Below the pieces are notes generated by a model. That model was not told the origin of the DNA and ran no database searches. It saw only the letters and a list, made by a program, of their open reading frames with translations. A DNA stretch of 64,000 nucleotides from Acidimicrobiaceae bacterium (lineage in GTDB: Bacteria > Actinomycetota > Acidimicrobiia > Acidimicrobiales > JAUTXP01): contig JAUTXP010000044.1 of NCBI GenBank assembly GCA_030837965.1, positions 1-64,000 on the forward strand, written 5' to 3'. The first letter of the stretch is position 1. Every line of letters starts with the position of its first letter. The translations under genes were made by a program, and so were the position numbers. Of the stretch, positions 14,794-23,740 are shown one piece after another.

Positions 14794-15648
14794 ATGCTCG
14801 TGCGCGACGTCGTGCGCCGTCTGGAGTCGCTGTCCGTCCTTGACGCTCCGGGCAAGGCGCTGCAGAACGCGGTCAATGCCGCCATCGACCCGACCCCGGT
14901 CAAGAACGCCCTCAACGGCACGTGGCTTGGCCACCCCCTCCATCCGCTCCTGACCGACATCCCCATCGGGGCGTGGGGCATGGCCGTGGCCCTCGACTGG
15001 GTCGGCGGAAAGCGCAGCAGGCCCGCGGCCGACCGCCTCTTGGCGTTGGGCATCCTGGCCGCCGTCCCCACCGCGGCCAGCGGGGCCGCCAACTGGGCCG
15101 ACTTCAACGACGACAAGCCCCGCCGCATCGGCTTGGTCCACGCCGCGGCCAACACCGTCGGGCTGACGTTGTTCACCGCCTCGTACGTGTCGCGCAAGCG
15201 CGGAAAGCGCCTGCGCGGGAAGGCGTACGGGCTGGCGGGCATGGGCGCGTTGACCGTGGGCGGCTGGCTCGGCGGCCACTTGTCATATGACTTGGGCGTG
15301 GGTGTCAACCGCACCGCGTTCCAGTCCACCGGCCCGTCGGCGTGGACGGACACGGTCGCCCTCGAATCGCTCACCGACGGCAAGGCCCACCTGACGAGCG
15401 TCGACGGGGTCGACGTGCTGCTGGTCCGCGACGGGCTGGGCGTGGCCGCATTGGCCGACGTGTGCAACCACATGGGCGGACCGCTGCACGAGGGCCCGGT
15501 GGCCGACGGCTGCGTCACCTGCCCATGGCACGGCAGCACGTTCCGACTGGCCGATGGCGAGGTGGTGCGCTCTCCCGCGGTGTCGCCCCAACCCCGCTAC
15601 GAGACCCGCGTCATCGACGGCACCGTCCAACTACGAAGCGGCCACTGA
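14794..15648 (+). CDS. DUF2231 membrane domain fused to a Rieske [2Fe-2S] domain
   Basis: 284 residues. Residues about 45-175 match DUF2231: HPLHPLLTDIPIGAWGMAVALDW and further hydrophobic helices, giving roughly four membrane segments. Residues about 185-284 are a Rieske ferredoxin domain with CNHMGGPLHEG and CPWHGSTF, supplying the Cys-His pairs for the 2Fe-2S cluster. It is likely a membrane electron carrier. DUF2231-Rieske fusions are known in actinobacteria, with unknown partners; the F420 enzyme gene 42 bases downstream is a candidate neighbour only. Confidence 0.88.
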   Translation: MLVRDVVRRLESLSVLDAPGKALQNAVNAAIDPTPVKNALNGTWLGHPLHPLLTDIPIGAWGMAVALDWVGGKRSRPAADRLLALGILAAVPTAASGAANWADFNDDKPRRIGLVHAAANTVGLTLFTASYVSRKRGKRLRGKAYGLAGMGALTVGGWLGGHLSYDLGVGVNRTAFQSTGPSAWTDTVALESLTDGKAHLTSVDGVDVLLVRDGLGVAALADVCNHMGGPLHEGPVADGCVTCPWHGSTFRLADGEVVRSPAVSPQPRYETRVIDGTVQLRSGH

Positions 15649-15690
15649 CCGCACCGAACTGACCCGCACCGAGTTGCGAAGGAGGAATGC

Positions 15691-16668
15691 ATGTTCGAGA
15701 TCGGCTACGCCCTTTCGTCCGAGGAGCACCCGCCCCGCGACCTGGTGGCCAACGCGGTCAGGGCCGAGGAGTTGGGCTTCACATTCATCGGCGTGTCCGA
15801 CCACTTCCACCCATGGATCGAGGAGCAGGGGCAGAGCCCGTTCGTGTGGAGTGTGCTGGGCGCCATCGCCCAGGCCACTGAGCGGTTGAAGGTCGGCACG
15901 GGCGTGACCTGCCCGACGGTGCGCATCCACCCGGCCGTCATCGCCCAGGCCGCGGCCACCACCGAGGCGCTGATGCCGGGCCGCTTCTCCCTGGGCGTGG
16001 GGTCGGGCGAGGCCTTGAACGAGCACATCTTCGGCGACCGCTGGCCCCCGGCCGAGATCCGGCTGGCCATGCTGGAAGAGGCCATCGAGGTCATCCGCAA
16101 GCTGTGGGAGGGCGGGACCGTCAACCACCACGGCCCCCACTACACGGTGGAGGACGCCCGCCTGTTCACGCTGCCCGAGTCGCCGCCGCCCATCATCGTG
16201 GCCGCCAGCGGCGACAAGGCGGCCGAACTGGCGGGCCGGGCCGGCGACGGCTTCTGGTCCACGTCACCCTCGGCCGAGACCGTGAAGACGTACGAGCAGG
16301 CGGGCGGGTCGCCCGACTCACCGCGCTACGGCCAGCTCACGTTGTGCTGGGCGGCCAACGAGGACGATGCGGGCAAGACGGCCCACACCGTCTGGCCCAA
16401 CACGGCCATCACCGGCCAGCTTTCGCAGGACCTGCCCACGCCTGCCCACTTCGAGCAGGCCGCATCCATGGTCACCGAGCAGGACGTGGCCGACAAGATC
16501 GTGCTCGGCCCCCAGGTCCAGCCCTACGTCGAGGCCGTGCGCGAGTTCGCGGACGCGGGCTTCACCCACGTCTACCTGCACCAGATCGGCCGGGACCAGG
16601 ACGGGTTCTTCCGGTTCTGGGAGCAGGAGCTGGGCCCGGCTCTGCGCGACGGCGGTTTGCTGTCGTAA
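15691..16668 (+). CDS. F420-dependent LLM-class oxidoreductase (FGD-like, TIGR03557 type)
   Basis: 325 residues behind a clear GAAGGAGG ribosome site. The protein begins MFEIGYALSSEEHPPRDLV and shows the luciferase-like TIM-barrel marks GFTFIGVSDHFHPW, GTGVTCPTVRIHPAVIAQAAATTEAL and GRFSLGVGSGEALNEH. These are close to F420-dependent glucose-6-phosphate dehydrogenase and its relatives. It would transfer a hydride between cofactor F420 and an unknown substrate. A second, different LLM enzyme is encoded at 56585, consistent with an F420-making organism. Confidence 0.85.
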   Translation: MFEIGYALSSEEHPPRDLVANAVRAEELGFTFIGVSDHFHPWIEEQGQSPFVWSVLGAIAQATERLKVGTGVTCPTVRIHPAVIAQAAATTEALMPGRFSLGVGSGEALNEHIFGDRWPPAEIRLAMLEEAIEVIRKLWEGGTVNHHGPHYTVEDARLFTLPESPPPIIVAASGDKAAELAGRAGDGFWSTSPSAETVKTYEQAGGSPDSPRYGQLTLCWAANEDDAGKTAHTVWPNTAITGQLSQDLPTPAHFEQAASMVTEQDVADKIVLGPQVQPYVEAVREFADAGFTHVYLHQIGRDQDGFFRFWEQELGPALRDGGLLS

Positions 16669-16738
16669 GCGGGCTGGGTACGCGGCCAAGCACACCCCCC
16701 AGCACGTCGGGCCCCGTCCGACGAGGAAGGAGCACCCC

Positions 16739-16951
16739 ATGGGCGTGTTCGAAGAGGCCAAGGGCAAGGCCAAAGAGGCAATCGGCGACCTGACCAACAA
16801 CCCGGACCTCCAGCGCGAGGGCCAGGCCCAGGAGCAGAAGGGCCAGGCCGAGCGGGAGGCCACCGAGGCCAGGGCCGAGGCCAAGGCCCACGAGGCCAAG
16901 GCCAAGGAGAAGGAGTTGGAGCAGGAGACGGCCGAGTCCCTGAAGGACTGA
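16739..16951 (+). CDS. CsbD-like stress protein
   Basis: 70 residues. The start MGVFEEAKGKAKEAIGDLTNNPDL matches the CsbD pattern of a Lys/Ala helix with GxxTxNxxL. The remainder is a highly charged Ala/Glu/Lys helix typical of these stress-induced, probably disordered proteins. A ribosome site (AGGAAGGAG) lies 8 bases upstream. The molecular role of CsbD proteins is not known. An inverted repeat follows 55 bases after the stop. Confidence 0.85.
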   Translation: MGVFEEAKGKAKEAIGDLTNNPDLQREGQAQEQKGQAEREATEARAEAKAHEAKAKEKELEQETAESLKD

Positions 16952-17005
16952 GCCACGCTCACTCTGTGATCGTCGGCTCCTCCATGACCGTCGTTCCTCT
17001 GTGAC

Positions 17006-17040
17006 CCTCGGACCCGGGGGCTAGGTCCTCGGGTTCGAGG
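17006..17040 (+). terminator. Inverted repeat between csbD-like and topoisomerase genes
   Basis: CCTCGGACCC (17006-17015) and GGGTTCGAGG (17031-17040) pair with one G-T wobble around a 15-base loop. It lacks a U-tract and lies 16 bases before the topoisomerase start. It may terminate csbD transcripts or sit in the topoisomerase leader. Confidence 0.5.
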
Positions 17041-17055
17041 GGTACAGGCCAGCAC

Positions 17056-18132
17056 ATGCCTCGACTGCGCCGCGCCGACTGCTCCACCCCAGGGATCACC
17101 CGGCGCCGGGCCGGACGGGGCTTCGCGTACTACGACTGCGACGGGGCGCGCGTCAACGACCCCGAGCTGCTGGCCCGCATCCGGGCCTTGGCCATCCCGC
17201 CCGCGTGGACGGACGTGTGGATCTGCCCATGGCCCAACGGCCATATCCAGGCCATCGGCACCGACGCCCGGGGCCGCAAGCAGTACCGCTATCACGACCA
17301 CTGGCGGCTGCGGCGGGACCAGGAGAAGTTCGACCACATGCTCGAGTTCGCCCAGGCCCTGCCCGGTCTGCGGGCCGCGTGCGCCGAGCGGCTGACCCCT
17401 CCCGATGCCGGCCCTGCCGACGGGGGTGCCGGGCCCGCCGCTCCCATCACCAGGGACCGGGCTCTCGCCTGCGCCACCCGCCTGCTCGACCTCGGCTTCT
17501 TCCGCATCGGCACCGAGGGCTACGCCGAGCAGAACCAGAGCTACGGACTGGCCACCATCCGCAAGTCCCACGTGAAGGTGGCCGACGGTTTCATCACCTT
17601 CGACTACACGGCCAAGAGCGGCAAGCGGCGCATCCAGTCGATCGTCGACCCGACCGTGTGCGACATCGTCACGCGGCTCAAGGCCAGGCGGGGCGGCGGC
17701 CCGGAACTGCTGGCCTACGAGCGCCCGGACGGCGGCTGGTCGGACGTCAAGTCGGCCGACATCAACGCCTTCATCAAAGAGGTCACGGGCGGCGACTTCA
17801 GCGCCAAGGACTTCAGGACCTGGAGCGCCACCGTGCTGTGCTCGGTGGGGCTGGCCGTGTCCACCGAGGCCCGGTCCCCCACGGCCCGCAAGCGGGCCAT
17901 CGTGCGGGCCGTCAAAGAGGTGGCCCACTACCTCGGCAACACCCCGGCCGTCTGCCGGGCGTCCTACATCGACCCCCGGGTGATCGACCGGTATCAGGCG
18001 GGCGTCACCATCGGCGGGGCGTTGGCCAAGCTGGCCGCCGACGTGGACTTCGGCGAGCTGTCCACCCACGGGGCGGTGGAGGAGGCGGTGCTGGACATGC
18101 TCCTCGACGCGCCGGACGCGGCCGCCGCGTAG
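17056..18132 (+). CDS. DNA topoisomerase IB
   Basis: 358 residues. The N-terminal part (GRGFAYYDCDGARVNDPELLARIRALAIPPAWTDVWICP) is the conserved entry domain of bacterial topoisomerase IB. Catalytic elements are TAKSGKRRIQSIVDP, KDFRTWSATVL and the nucleophile Y304 in CRASYIDPRVID. The enzyme nicks one strand through a 3'-phosphotyrosyl link and relaxes supercoils without ATP. It appears complete and monocistronic, converging on the STAS gene across a GC-rich 49-base gap. Confidence 0.9.
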   Translation: MPRLRRADCSTPGITRRRAGRGFAYYDCDGARVNDPELLARIRALAIPPAWTDVWICPWPNGHIQAIGTDARGRKQYRYHDHWRLRRDQEKFDHMLEFAQALPGLRAACAERLTPPDAGPADGGAGPAAPITRDRALACATRLLDLGFFRIGTEGYAEQNQSYGLATIRKSHVKVADGFITFDYTAKSGKRRIQSIVDPTVCDIVTRLKARRGGGPELLAYERPDGGWSDVKSADINAFIKEVTGGDFSAKDFRTWSATVLCSVGLAVSTEARSPTARKRAIVRAVKEVAHYLGNTPAVCRASYIDPRVIDRYQAGVTIGGALAKLAADVDFGELSTHGAVEEAVLDMLLDAPDAAAA

Positions 18133-18181
18133 GCCACCGGCCGAGGGCCGGGGCCGGGGCTACGGACCACCGGCCAGCCGA

Positions 18182-18511
18182 TCAGCCCGCGGTCAGGGCG
18201 GGCTCGGCCAGGACGTGCAGCAGGTCCATGGCCGCCAGCAGATGGCGGGTGAGGCGCGACGGGTTGCGCACCAAGACCCGGCCGCCACGGTGGGCCAGCT
18301 CGACGTCCGCGGCCGCCACTGCGTCGAGGCCGTGCGAGTCCACGAACCCCAGGTGGCCCATGTCCAGCACCACGTCGGTGCTGCCCGACTCGGCCAGCAG
18401 CCTCAGCAGCTTCACCAGCTCCGGGGCGCTGGCCACGTCCAACTCGCCTCGGACCACCACCGTCGCCGAGCTCCCTGCGTGGGACACGTCCAGCCCAAGC
18501 GCCAGCGCCAC
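18182..18511 (-). CDS. STAS-domain anti-sigma factor antagonist
   Basis: 109 residues with the STAS layout: TVVVRGELDVASAPELVKLLRLL, then VVLDMGHLGFVDSHGLDAVAAA, where the Ser in FVDSHG is the expected phosphorylation site. Such proteins release a sigma factor by binding its anti-sigma kinase when unphosphorylated. The PP2C proteins encoded at 6461 and perhaps 62318 are potential phosphatases, but none is adjacent. A dispersed hairpin lies 128 bases upstream. Confidence 0.88.
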   Translation of the reverse strand: MALALGLDVSHAGSSATVVVRGELDVASAPELVKLLRLLAESGSTDVVLDMGHLGFVDSHGLDAVAAADVELAHRGGRVLVRNPSRLTRHLLAAMDLLHVLAEPALTAG

Positions 18512-18638
18512 CGTTGCACCCTCCCCAGTCGGGCCCCGCCCTCCGGGGGGGGCACGGCCGCTGCGGGAGTTCTATCGCGCCCCGTTCCCAGCCACAACCC
18601 GCACGCCCGCTCGCACCGCCAGGCCCCCCAAACCCGCG

Positions 18639-18685
18639 GACTGGAGGACATGGCCTGCGGATACGGCGGGCTATGTCCTCCAGAC
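18639..18685. repeat. Dispersed 47-bp hairpin, copy 2 (reverse orientation)
   Basis: Arms GACTGGAGGACAT (18639-18651) and ATGTCCTCCAGAC (18673-18685) pair with one mismatch. The reverse complement aligns with copies 1 and 3 through the loop, including TCCGCA. It is upstream of the minus-strand STAS gene and downstream of recQ. Confidence 0.85.
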
Positions 18686-18748
18686 GTGGGGAAACCCGGG
18701 GCCTAGACGCGAAGACGCCAGACGCGAAGAAACGCCCACCGATTGCTC

Positions 18749-18792
18749 AGATACCGGGGAGGCCGTTTCGAAAAGCGGCCCCCCCGGTATCT
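18749..18792 (-). terminator. Strong hairpin downstream of recQ
   Basis: AGATACCGGGG (18749-18759) pairs with CCCCGGTATCT (18782-18792), with inner GGCCG/CGGCC pairs and a TTTCGAAA core, giving one of the longest stems in the window. A second GC-rich dyad follows to about 18837. Both lie within 100 bases of the recQ stop, so they are likely its terminator region. The remainder of 18512-18854 shows no gene. Confidence 0.7.
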
Positions 18793-18854
18793 GGGGCTCC
18801 CGGGGGGCGGGACGCAGTTACTTTGCCCGGTCCCCGGAACCGTTAAACACCCCT

Positions 18855-20444
18855 TCAGGAAAATTTTTCGGGAGATTCCGAGACCAGGAGGGCCCCCTCC
18901 AGCACGAGGGGCACCGACAGCGTCTTGTAGCCCACCTCGTCGAACAGCACGACCACGGTGTCGGCCTCGTAGCGCAGCACCGACCCCACCCCCCACGCCT
19001 CGTGCCGCACGAGCGACCCCACCTCGAAAGGCCCGCTCTCAGGCGGCGCGCAGGCCTGGCCCGACCGGCACGTGTCGCAGTGCCCGCACGGCTCGGCCAG
19101 GTGCTCGCCGAAGTACCCAAGAAGGGCCTGGCGCCTGCATCCCCGGCCTTCGGCGTAGGCCCGCATCATGTCCACCCGCGACTGCTCGATCCGCCGCCTG
19201 GCCTCCTCGGCATCGGCGGCTGCGGCCGGATCACCGTCGGCCTCGTCCAGCCTGCCCACCGCCGCGGCCAACCGGGAGGCGGACAGGCAGGTGGCCTCCT
19301 CCAGATCGCGCCCCTCGGCCAGCGCCTCGGCCACTTGGGCCAGCACCTCCTCGCCCAGCCCGCCGCCGGACGCGAAGAAGCGGCGCACGCCCACGTCCTC
19401 GGGCCGGTAGAGCAGCACGGCCTCGGCCGGTTCGCCGTCGCGCCCAGCCCGGCCGATCTCCTGGTAGTAGGAGTCGATCGAATCGGCGATGTCGTAGTGG
19501 TAGACGAAGCGCACGTCGGCCTTGTCGATGCCCATGCCGAAGGCGGTGGTGGCCACGACGACCTCGGCCTCGCCGTCCATGAAGGCGGACTGGGTTTCGG
19601 TCCGCAGCCCCGCGGCCATGCCGCCGTGATAGGCGAGGGCGGCCGTCCCCGCGGCCCGCAGTTCCTCGGCCAGCTCCTCGGTGGTGCGGCGGGTGGCGGC
19701 GTACACGATGCCGGGCTTGGCCGCGGCCGCTACCCGAGCCACCAACGCGGCCCGCTTGTCATCCTCGCCCACGTGGCGCTCCACGGCCAAGAAGATGTTG
19801 GGCCGGTCGAATCCGCGCACCACCACGGCCGGGTCCGGGCCCAAGCCCAGCCGGGCCACGATCTCCTCGCGCACCGGCGGCGAGGCGGTGGCCGTCAAGG
19901 CCAGCACGGGCGGGTGGCCCAGGGCGTCCACCACCTGGCCCAGCCGCAGGTAGTCCGGCCGGAAGTCGTGCCCCCACGACGAGATGCAGTGGGCCTCGTC
20001 CACCACGAACAGCGAGGGTCGGGCCGAAGCCACCTGGGCTCGCACCTCGTCGTTGGCCAACTGCTCGGGGGCGAGGAAGAGGAACTCGAGCCTGCCCCTG
20101 CGCAGGTCGCGCAAGGTGGCGGCCCGCTGGGCGTCGGTGGCATGCGAGTTGGCCGCGGCCGCCTCCGACCCGGCCGCGTCGAGGGCGGCGAGCGACTCGA
20201 CCTGATCGCGCTGCAAGGCGATGAGGGGCGACACCACCACCGTCGGCCCGTCGATCAGCAAAGCGGCCAGTTGGTAGATGGCCGACTTGCCCGAGCCGGT
20301 GGGCAGCACGGCCAGGGTGTCCCTGCCTGCCAGCACCGCGGCCAGGGCCTCCTCCTGGCCCGGGCGCAGACCGTCGAAGCCGAAGACATCGGCGGCCAGG
20401 CCGCGGGCCTCGTCGAGCAACGACTCCGCGGTGCCGTCCGCCAT
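18855..20444 (-). CDS. recQ: RecQ-family ATP-dependent DNA helicase
   Basis: 529 residues. Helicase motifs: [12 protein letters not shown], Walker [15 protein letters not shown] in [29 protein letters not shown], and motifs [24 protein letters not shown] and [11 protein letters not shown] zinc-binding segment follows ([13 protein letters not shown] with CGHCDTC). The usual winged-helix and HRDC domains are not evident; instead a short beta-rich module ([20 protein letters not shown]) ends the protein. It would unwind 3'-tailed DNA in repair. It is the last gene of the treX-to-recQ run. Confidence 0.9.
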   Translation of the reverse strand: MADGTAESLLDEARGLAADVFGFDGLRPGQEEALAAVLAGRDTLAVLPTGSGKSAIYQLAALLIDGPTVVVSPLIALQRDQVESLAALDAAGSEAAAANSHATDAQRAATLRDLRRGRLEFLFLAPEQLANDEVRAQVASARPSLFVVDEAHCISSWGHDFRPDYLRLGQVVDALGHPPVLALTATASPPVREEIVARLGLGPDPAVVVRGFDRPNIFLAVERHVGEDDKRAALVARVAAAAKPGIVYAATRRTTEELAEELRAAGTAALAYHGGMAAGLRTETQSAFMDGEAEVVVATTAFGMGIDKADVRFVYHYDIADSIDSYYQEIGRAGRDGEPAEAVLLYRPEDVGVRRFFASGGGLGEEVLAQVAEALAEGRDLEEATCLSASRLAAAVGRLDEADGDPAAAADAEEARRRIEQSRVDMMRAYAEGRGCRRQALLGYFGEHLAEPCGHCDTCRSGQACAPPESGPFEVGSLVRHEAWGVGSVLRYEADTVVVLFDEVGYKTLSVPLVLEGALLVSESPEKFS

Positions 20445-20469
20445 GAACTCGGAGATGGCGGGCTGGGGG

Positions 20470-21600
20470 TCAGCCAGGAGGGGCGATGGTGTCGTCGACG
20501 GGCTGGTCCTCGCTCAGCGCGCCTTCGTCGATGAACCGCGGGCCCTTCTCGCCCTGCTCGTGCGCCACCCGCTCGCGGACCTCGTCGATCTCCTCGCCCA
20601 GGTGGTCGAGATCCTGGCGGGCCGCGGCCTCGTCCTGTTGCTGCGTCATGGGCCCCGTATACCCAGCCACTGCGCCCTCCCACTCCTCGGGCATGCCCCC
20701 TTCGCCCCGCAGCGAGCGGGCGCACGCCACCCCGGCCACGGTGCCCTTGGCCGCGGCCACCTGTACCAAGTGCAGTCCGGGCACCAAGTCGCCTGCCGCG
20801 TACACGCCGGGCACCGACGTGCAGCCCTCGTGGTCGACCTGCACGCAGCCCTCGGACGTGCGGGCGCAGCCGAGCTGGTCGGCCAACTCGGCATGGAAGC
20901 GATGGGCGATCGAGAAGAAGGCCATGGCGCACCGCAGCACCTCACCGCCTCGGAGGCGCACGCCTTCCATGGCCCCGCGCTCGCCCATGAAGGCCACGGC
21001 CTCGTCCTCGAGGACCCGCACCCCGTTGGCCACCAGTTGGCGGCGGCAGGCCTCGTCGCCCTCGAAGCCCCGGCCGTCGGTGACGATGGTGACGGACGAC
21101 GCCCAGCCCAACAGGGTCAAGGCGAAACCGGTGACCTCCTCGCTCCAACCCAGGGCGACCACGTCCTTGCCCTTGGCCTCGTAGCCGTCGCACGTGGGGC
21201 AGTGGAAGACGTCGGCGCCGTAGAAGTCGAAGAAGCGCTCGACCTCGGGGAACACGTCGCCTACGCCGGTGGCCAGCACCACCCGCTTGGCCCGAAGCAC
21301 GTCGGGCTCGCCTTCGAGCGAAAGCGTGAAGGTGCCGTCGTCGTTACGCACAGCCGCGGTGACCCGGCCCGGCCTGCGGCTGGCCTCGGGGTAGGCGTCC
21401 ACGTCGGCGCAGGCCCGCTCGAGCAGGTCCGGGGGATGGAACGGGTCGGCGCCGAGGTAGCCGTGGGCCTGGTCGACCCACCTGTTGCGGTGCTCGCCGC
21501 TGTCCACGACGACGACCCGGCGTCGATAGCGGGCCAGCCACAGCGCGGCGGCCAAGCCCGAAGGCCCGCCCCCGACCACCACCGCGTCGAGGACCGTCAC
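20470..21600 (-). CDS. Thioredoxin-reductase-like flavoprotein with acidic C-terminal tail
   Basis: 376 residues. FAD-binding [10 protein letters not shown] is at 10-19, the redox-type CPTC at 134-137 (with DGY after it), a NAD(P) region follows, and [13 protein letters not shown] is the second FAD segment. This covers about 310 residues, the normal length. The last 59 residues, starting at an in-frame ATG (20649), are acidic and helical ([16 protein letters not shown]) and look like a separate small protein fused on. An independent start there cannot be excluded. The electron acceptor is unknown. Confidence 0.85.
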   Translation of the reverse strand: MTVLDAVVVGGGPSGLAAALWLARYRRRVVVVDSGEHRNRWVDQAHGYLGADPFHPPDLLERACADVDAYPEASRRPGRVTAAVRNDDGTFTLSLEGEPDVLRAKRVVLATGVGDVFPEVERFFDFYGADVFHCPTCDGYEAKGKDVVALGWSEEVTGFALTLLGWASSVTIVTDGRGFEGDEACRRQLVANGVRVLEDEAVAFMGERGAMEGVRLRGGEVLRCAMAFFSIAHRFHAELADQLGCARTSEGCVQVDHEGCTSVPGVYAAGDLVPGLHLVQVAAAKGTVAGVACARSLRGEGGMPEEWEGAVAGYTGPMTQQQDEAAARQDLDHLGEEIDEVRERVAHEQGEKGPRFIDEGALSEDQPVDDTIAPPG

Positions 21601-21657
21601 GCGGGAGCCCGGCCCGTCATCTCACCGCTCTGGATGAGAAGGCGCGAGGTGACCAGG

Positions 21658-22008
21658 TCAGGGGACGTCGGTGATGTGCATGGCCGCCTCTTCGGCGGAC
21701 AGGCCCGCGTCGTCGCCCGTCATGGTGGCGACCTCTTCGGCCTCGACGTCCATGTCGATCATGCCTTGGTCCTGCTGCACCAGCCTGCCCACGTGGCCGT
21801 CGTCCCCGGGCTCGACGTCGGGCAGCTCGCGACGGACCCGCTCGGCCAAGGGCTCGTCGGACTGCTCCTCGCGGGCGGTGGTGCCCCACTGGTCGACGCC
21901 TTGCGGCGTGTCGCCCGGCGGGATCATGCCCTCGACCTCGTTGTCGCCGCCGATCCCGGGCGGGTTGTCCTCGATGGGCGGGATGCCTTCAGCTTCCAGA
22001 TCGGACAT
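21658..22008 (-). CDS. DUF5709 family acidic protein
   Basis: 116 residues with the DUF5709 pattern: GTTAREEQSDEPLAERVRRE, then ELPDV, GRLVQQDQG and the terminal GDDAGLSAEEAAMHI. The family is actinobacterial, soluble, acidic and of unknown function. The gene starts 10 bases after treZ ends and precedes the reductase, so it is probably in the trehalose transcript. No metal or catalytic motif can be named. Confidence 0.85.
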   Translation of the reverse strand: MSDLEAEGIPPIEDNPPGIGGDNEVEGMIPPGDTPQGVDQWGTTAREEQSDEPLAERVRRELPDVEPGDDGHVGRLVQQDQGMIDMDVEAEEVATMTGDDAGLSAEEAAMHITDVP

Positions 22009-22018
22009 GCCGGTCGTC

Positions 22019-23740
22019 CTACCCAGCCAGCACGACGGCCACGCTGTCAGGCGGCAACACCATCGTGTCGCCGTCCAGCCGCACGCCCTCCTCGGAGGCC
22101 AGCACCAGCCTGCCGTCCGCGGGGAGCCGCAGTTCCGTCGGCCCCAGGTTGCAGGCGACGGTCACAGGCGGGCGCACGACCACCAGCCGCCCAACCCCGT
22201 CGTCGCAGTTCACTGCGACCGAGTCGAAGCGGCCGTCGGTCAGCGAGGGCACCGACCGGCGCAGGTCGATCAAGGCGCGGTGCCAGGCCAGGAGAGACGC
22301 GTGGGGCTCGCGCCCAACCTCGTCCCAGTCCAGCCTGGACCGCTCGAACGTCTCGAACGCCTGGGGGTCGGGCACGTCCTCGGGCTGCCAGCCGAACGAC
22401 GCGAACTCCCTGCGCCTGCCCTCGCTCACCAGTCGGCCCAACTCCGCGTCCTCGTGATCGGTGAAGTATTGAAACGGACTCGACGCGCCCCACTCCTCGC
22501 CTTGGAACAGCATGGGCACGAACGGCGACAGCAGCACGAGGGCGGCCCCCACCTTCAACCTGCCGGTCGACATGAGATGCGACGACCGCTCCCCCACCGC
22601 CCTGTTGCCCACCTGGTCGTGGTTCTGGAGGTAGCCCAGGAAGCGATGGCCGGCGATGCCCACCGGCTTGCGGCCGTGCACCCGCTTGCGGTGAGGCGAG
22701 TAGTCGCCCGCGTAGACGAAGGCCTGGCGCATGGCCGTGGCCACGTGGGCCAGGCCGCCGAAGTCCTCGTAGTAGCCCGACTTCTCGCCCGTCAGCGCGG
22801 CGTGCAGGGCATGGTGGAAGTCGTCGCTCCACTGGGCGTCCATGCCGTAGCCGCCTGCCTCTCGGCGGGCCACGACGCGCGGGTCGTTCAAGTCGGACTC
22901 GGCGATCAGCGTGAGTGGCCGGCCCACGTGGGCGGACAGGACCTCGACCTCGCCGGCCAACTGTTCGAGCAGGTGCGTGGCCGACGTGTCCACGATGGCG
23001 TGCACGGCATCGAGGCGCAGCCCGTCGATGTGGTAGTCACGCAGCCACATCAAGGCATTGTCGATGAAGAAGCGGCGCACCTCGTCGCTGTCGGCGCCGT
23101 CGAAGTTGAGGGCGTCGCCCCACGGCGTGTTGTAGCGGTCCGTGAAGTACGGGCCGAAGCGGGACAGGTAGTTCCCGGAGGGGCCGAGGTGGTTGTAGAC
23201 GACGTCCATGACCACCGCCAGCCCCCGGTGATGGCACGCGTCGACGAGCTTCTTCAAGCCGTCGGGCCCGCCGTACGCGTGGTGGGGCGCGTACAGGTCG
23301 ACGCCGTCGTAGCCCCACCCGCGCGAGCCCGAGAACTCGCCCACCGGCAGCAGCTCGATGGCGCCGACACCGAGTTCCACGATGTGGTCGAGCTTGGGCA
23401 CGACGGCCTCGAACGTCCCCTCGGGCGTGAACGTGCCGACATGCAACTCGTACAGCACGGCCGACGGCAGGTGCAGGCCCCGCCAACCGTGGTCCGTCCA
23501 AGGGAAGGCGGCATGGTCGACCACGCGGCTGGGCCCGTGCACGCCTTCGGGCTGGAATGTCGAGCGAGGGTCGGGCAGCGGATCGCCGTCGACCACGAAC
23601 CGGTAGTCGTCGCCCGGCCCAGCCCAGTCCACCTCGGCCACGCGCCAGCCGCGATCGGCGGCGGCCATGGGAACCCGCTCGCCGCCCACCTCCACGGCCA
23701 CCGACTCGGGGGTGGGGGCCCACACTCGGAACTGCGTCAC
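22019..23740 (-). CDS. treZ: Malto-oligosyltrehalose trehalohydrolase
   Basis: 573 residues from a GTG that overlaps the treY stop by four bases. The N-terminal beta domain (FRVWAPTPESVAVEV) is followed by the GH13 barrel: ELHVGTFTPEGTF, VMDVVYNHLGPSGNYL, nucleophile region GLRLDAVHAI, acid LIAESDLNDP and YLQNHDQVGNRA. It releases trehalose from the malto-oligosyl trehalose made by TreY. It appears complete and cytoplasmic. Confidence 0.93.
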   Translation of the reverse strand: MTQFRVWAPTPESVAVEVGGERVPMAAADRGWRVAEVDWAGPGDDYRFVVDGDPLPDPRSTFQPEGVHGPSRVVDHAAFPWTDHGWRGLHLPSAVLYELHVGTFTPEGTFEAVVPKLDHIVELGVGAIELLPVGEFSGSRGWGYDGVDLYAPHHAYGGPDGLKKLVDACHHRGLAVVMDVVYNHLGPSGNYLSRFGPYFTDRYNTPWGDALNFDGADSDEVRRFFIDNALMWLRDYHIDGLRLDAVHAIVDTSATHLLEQLAGEVEVLSAHVGRPLTLIAESDLNDPRVVARREAGGYGMDAQWSDDFHHALHAALTGEKSGYYEDFGGLAHVATAMRQAFVYAGDYSPHRKRVHGRKPVGIAGHRFLGYLQNHDQVGNRAVGERSSHLMSTGRLKVGAALVLLSPFVPMLFQGEEWGASSPFQYFTDHEDAELGRLVSEGRRREFASFGWQPEDVPDPQAFETFERSRLDWDEVGREPHASLLAWHRALIDLRRSVPSLTDGRFDSVAVNCDDGVGRLVVVRPPVTVACNLGPTELRLPADGRLVLASEEGVRLDGDTMVLPPDSVAVVLAG

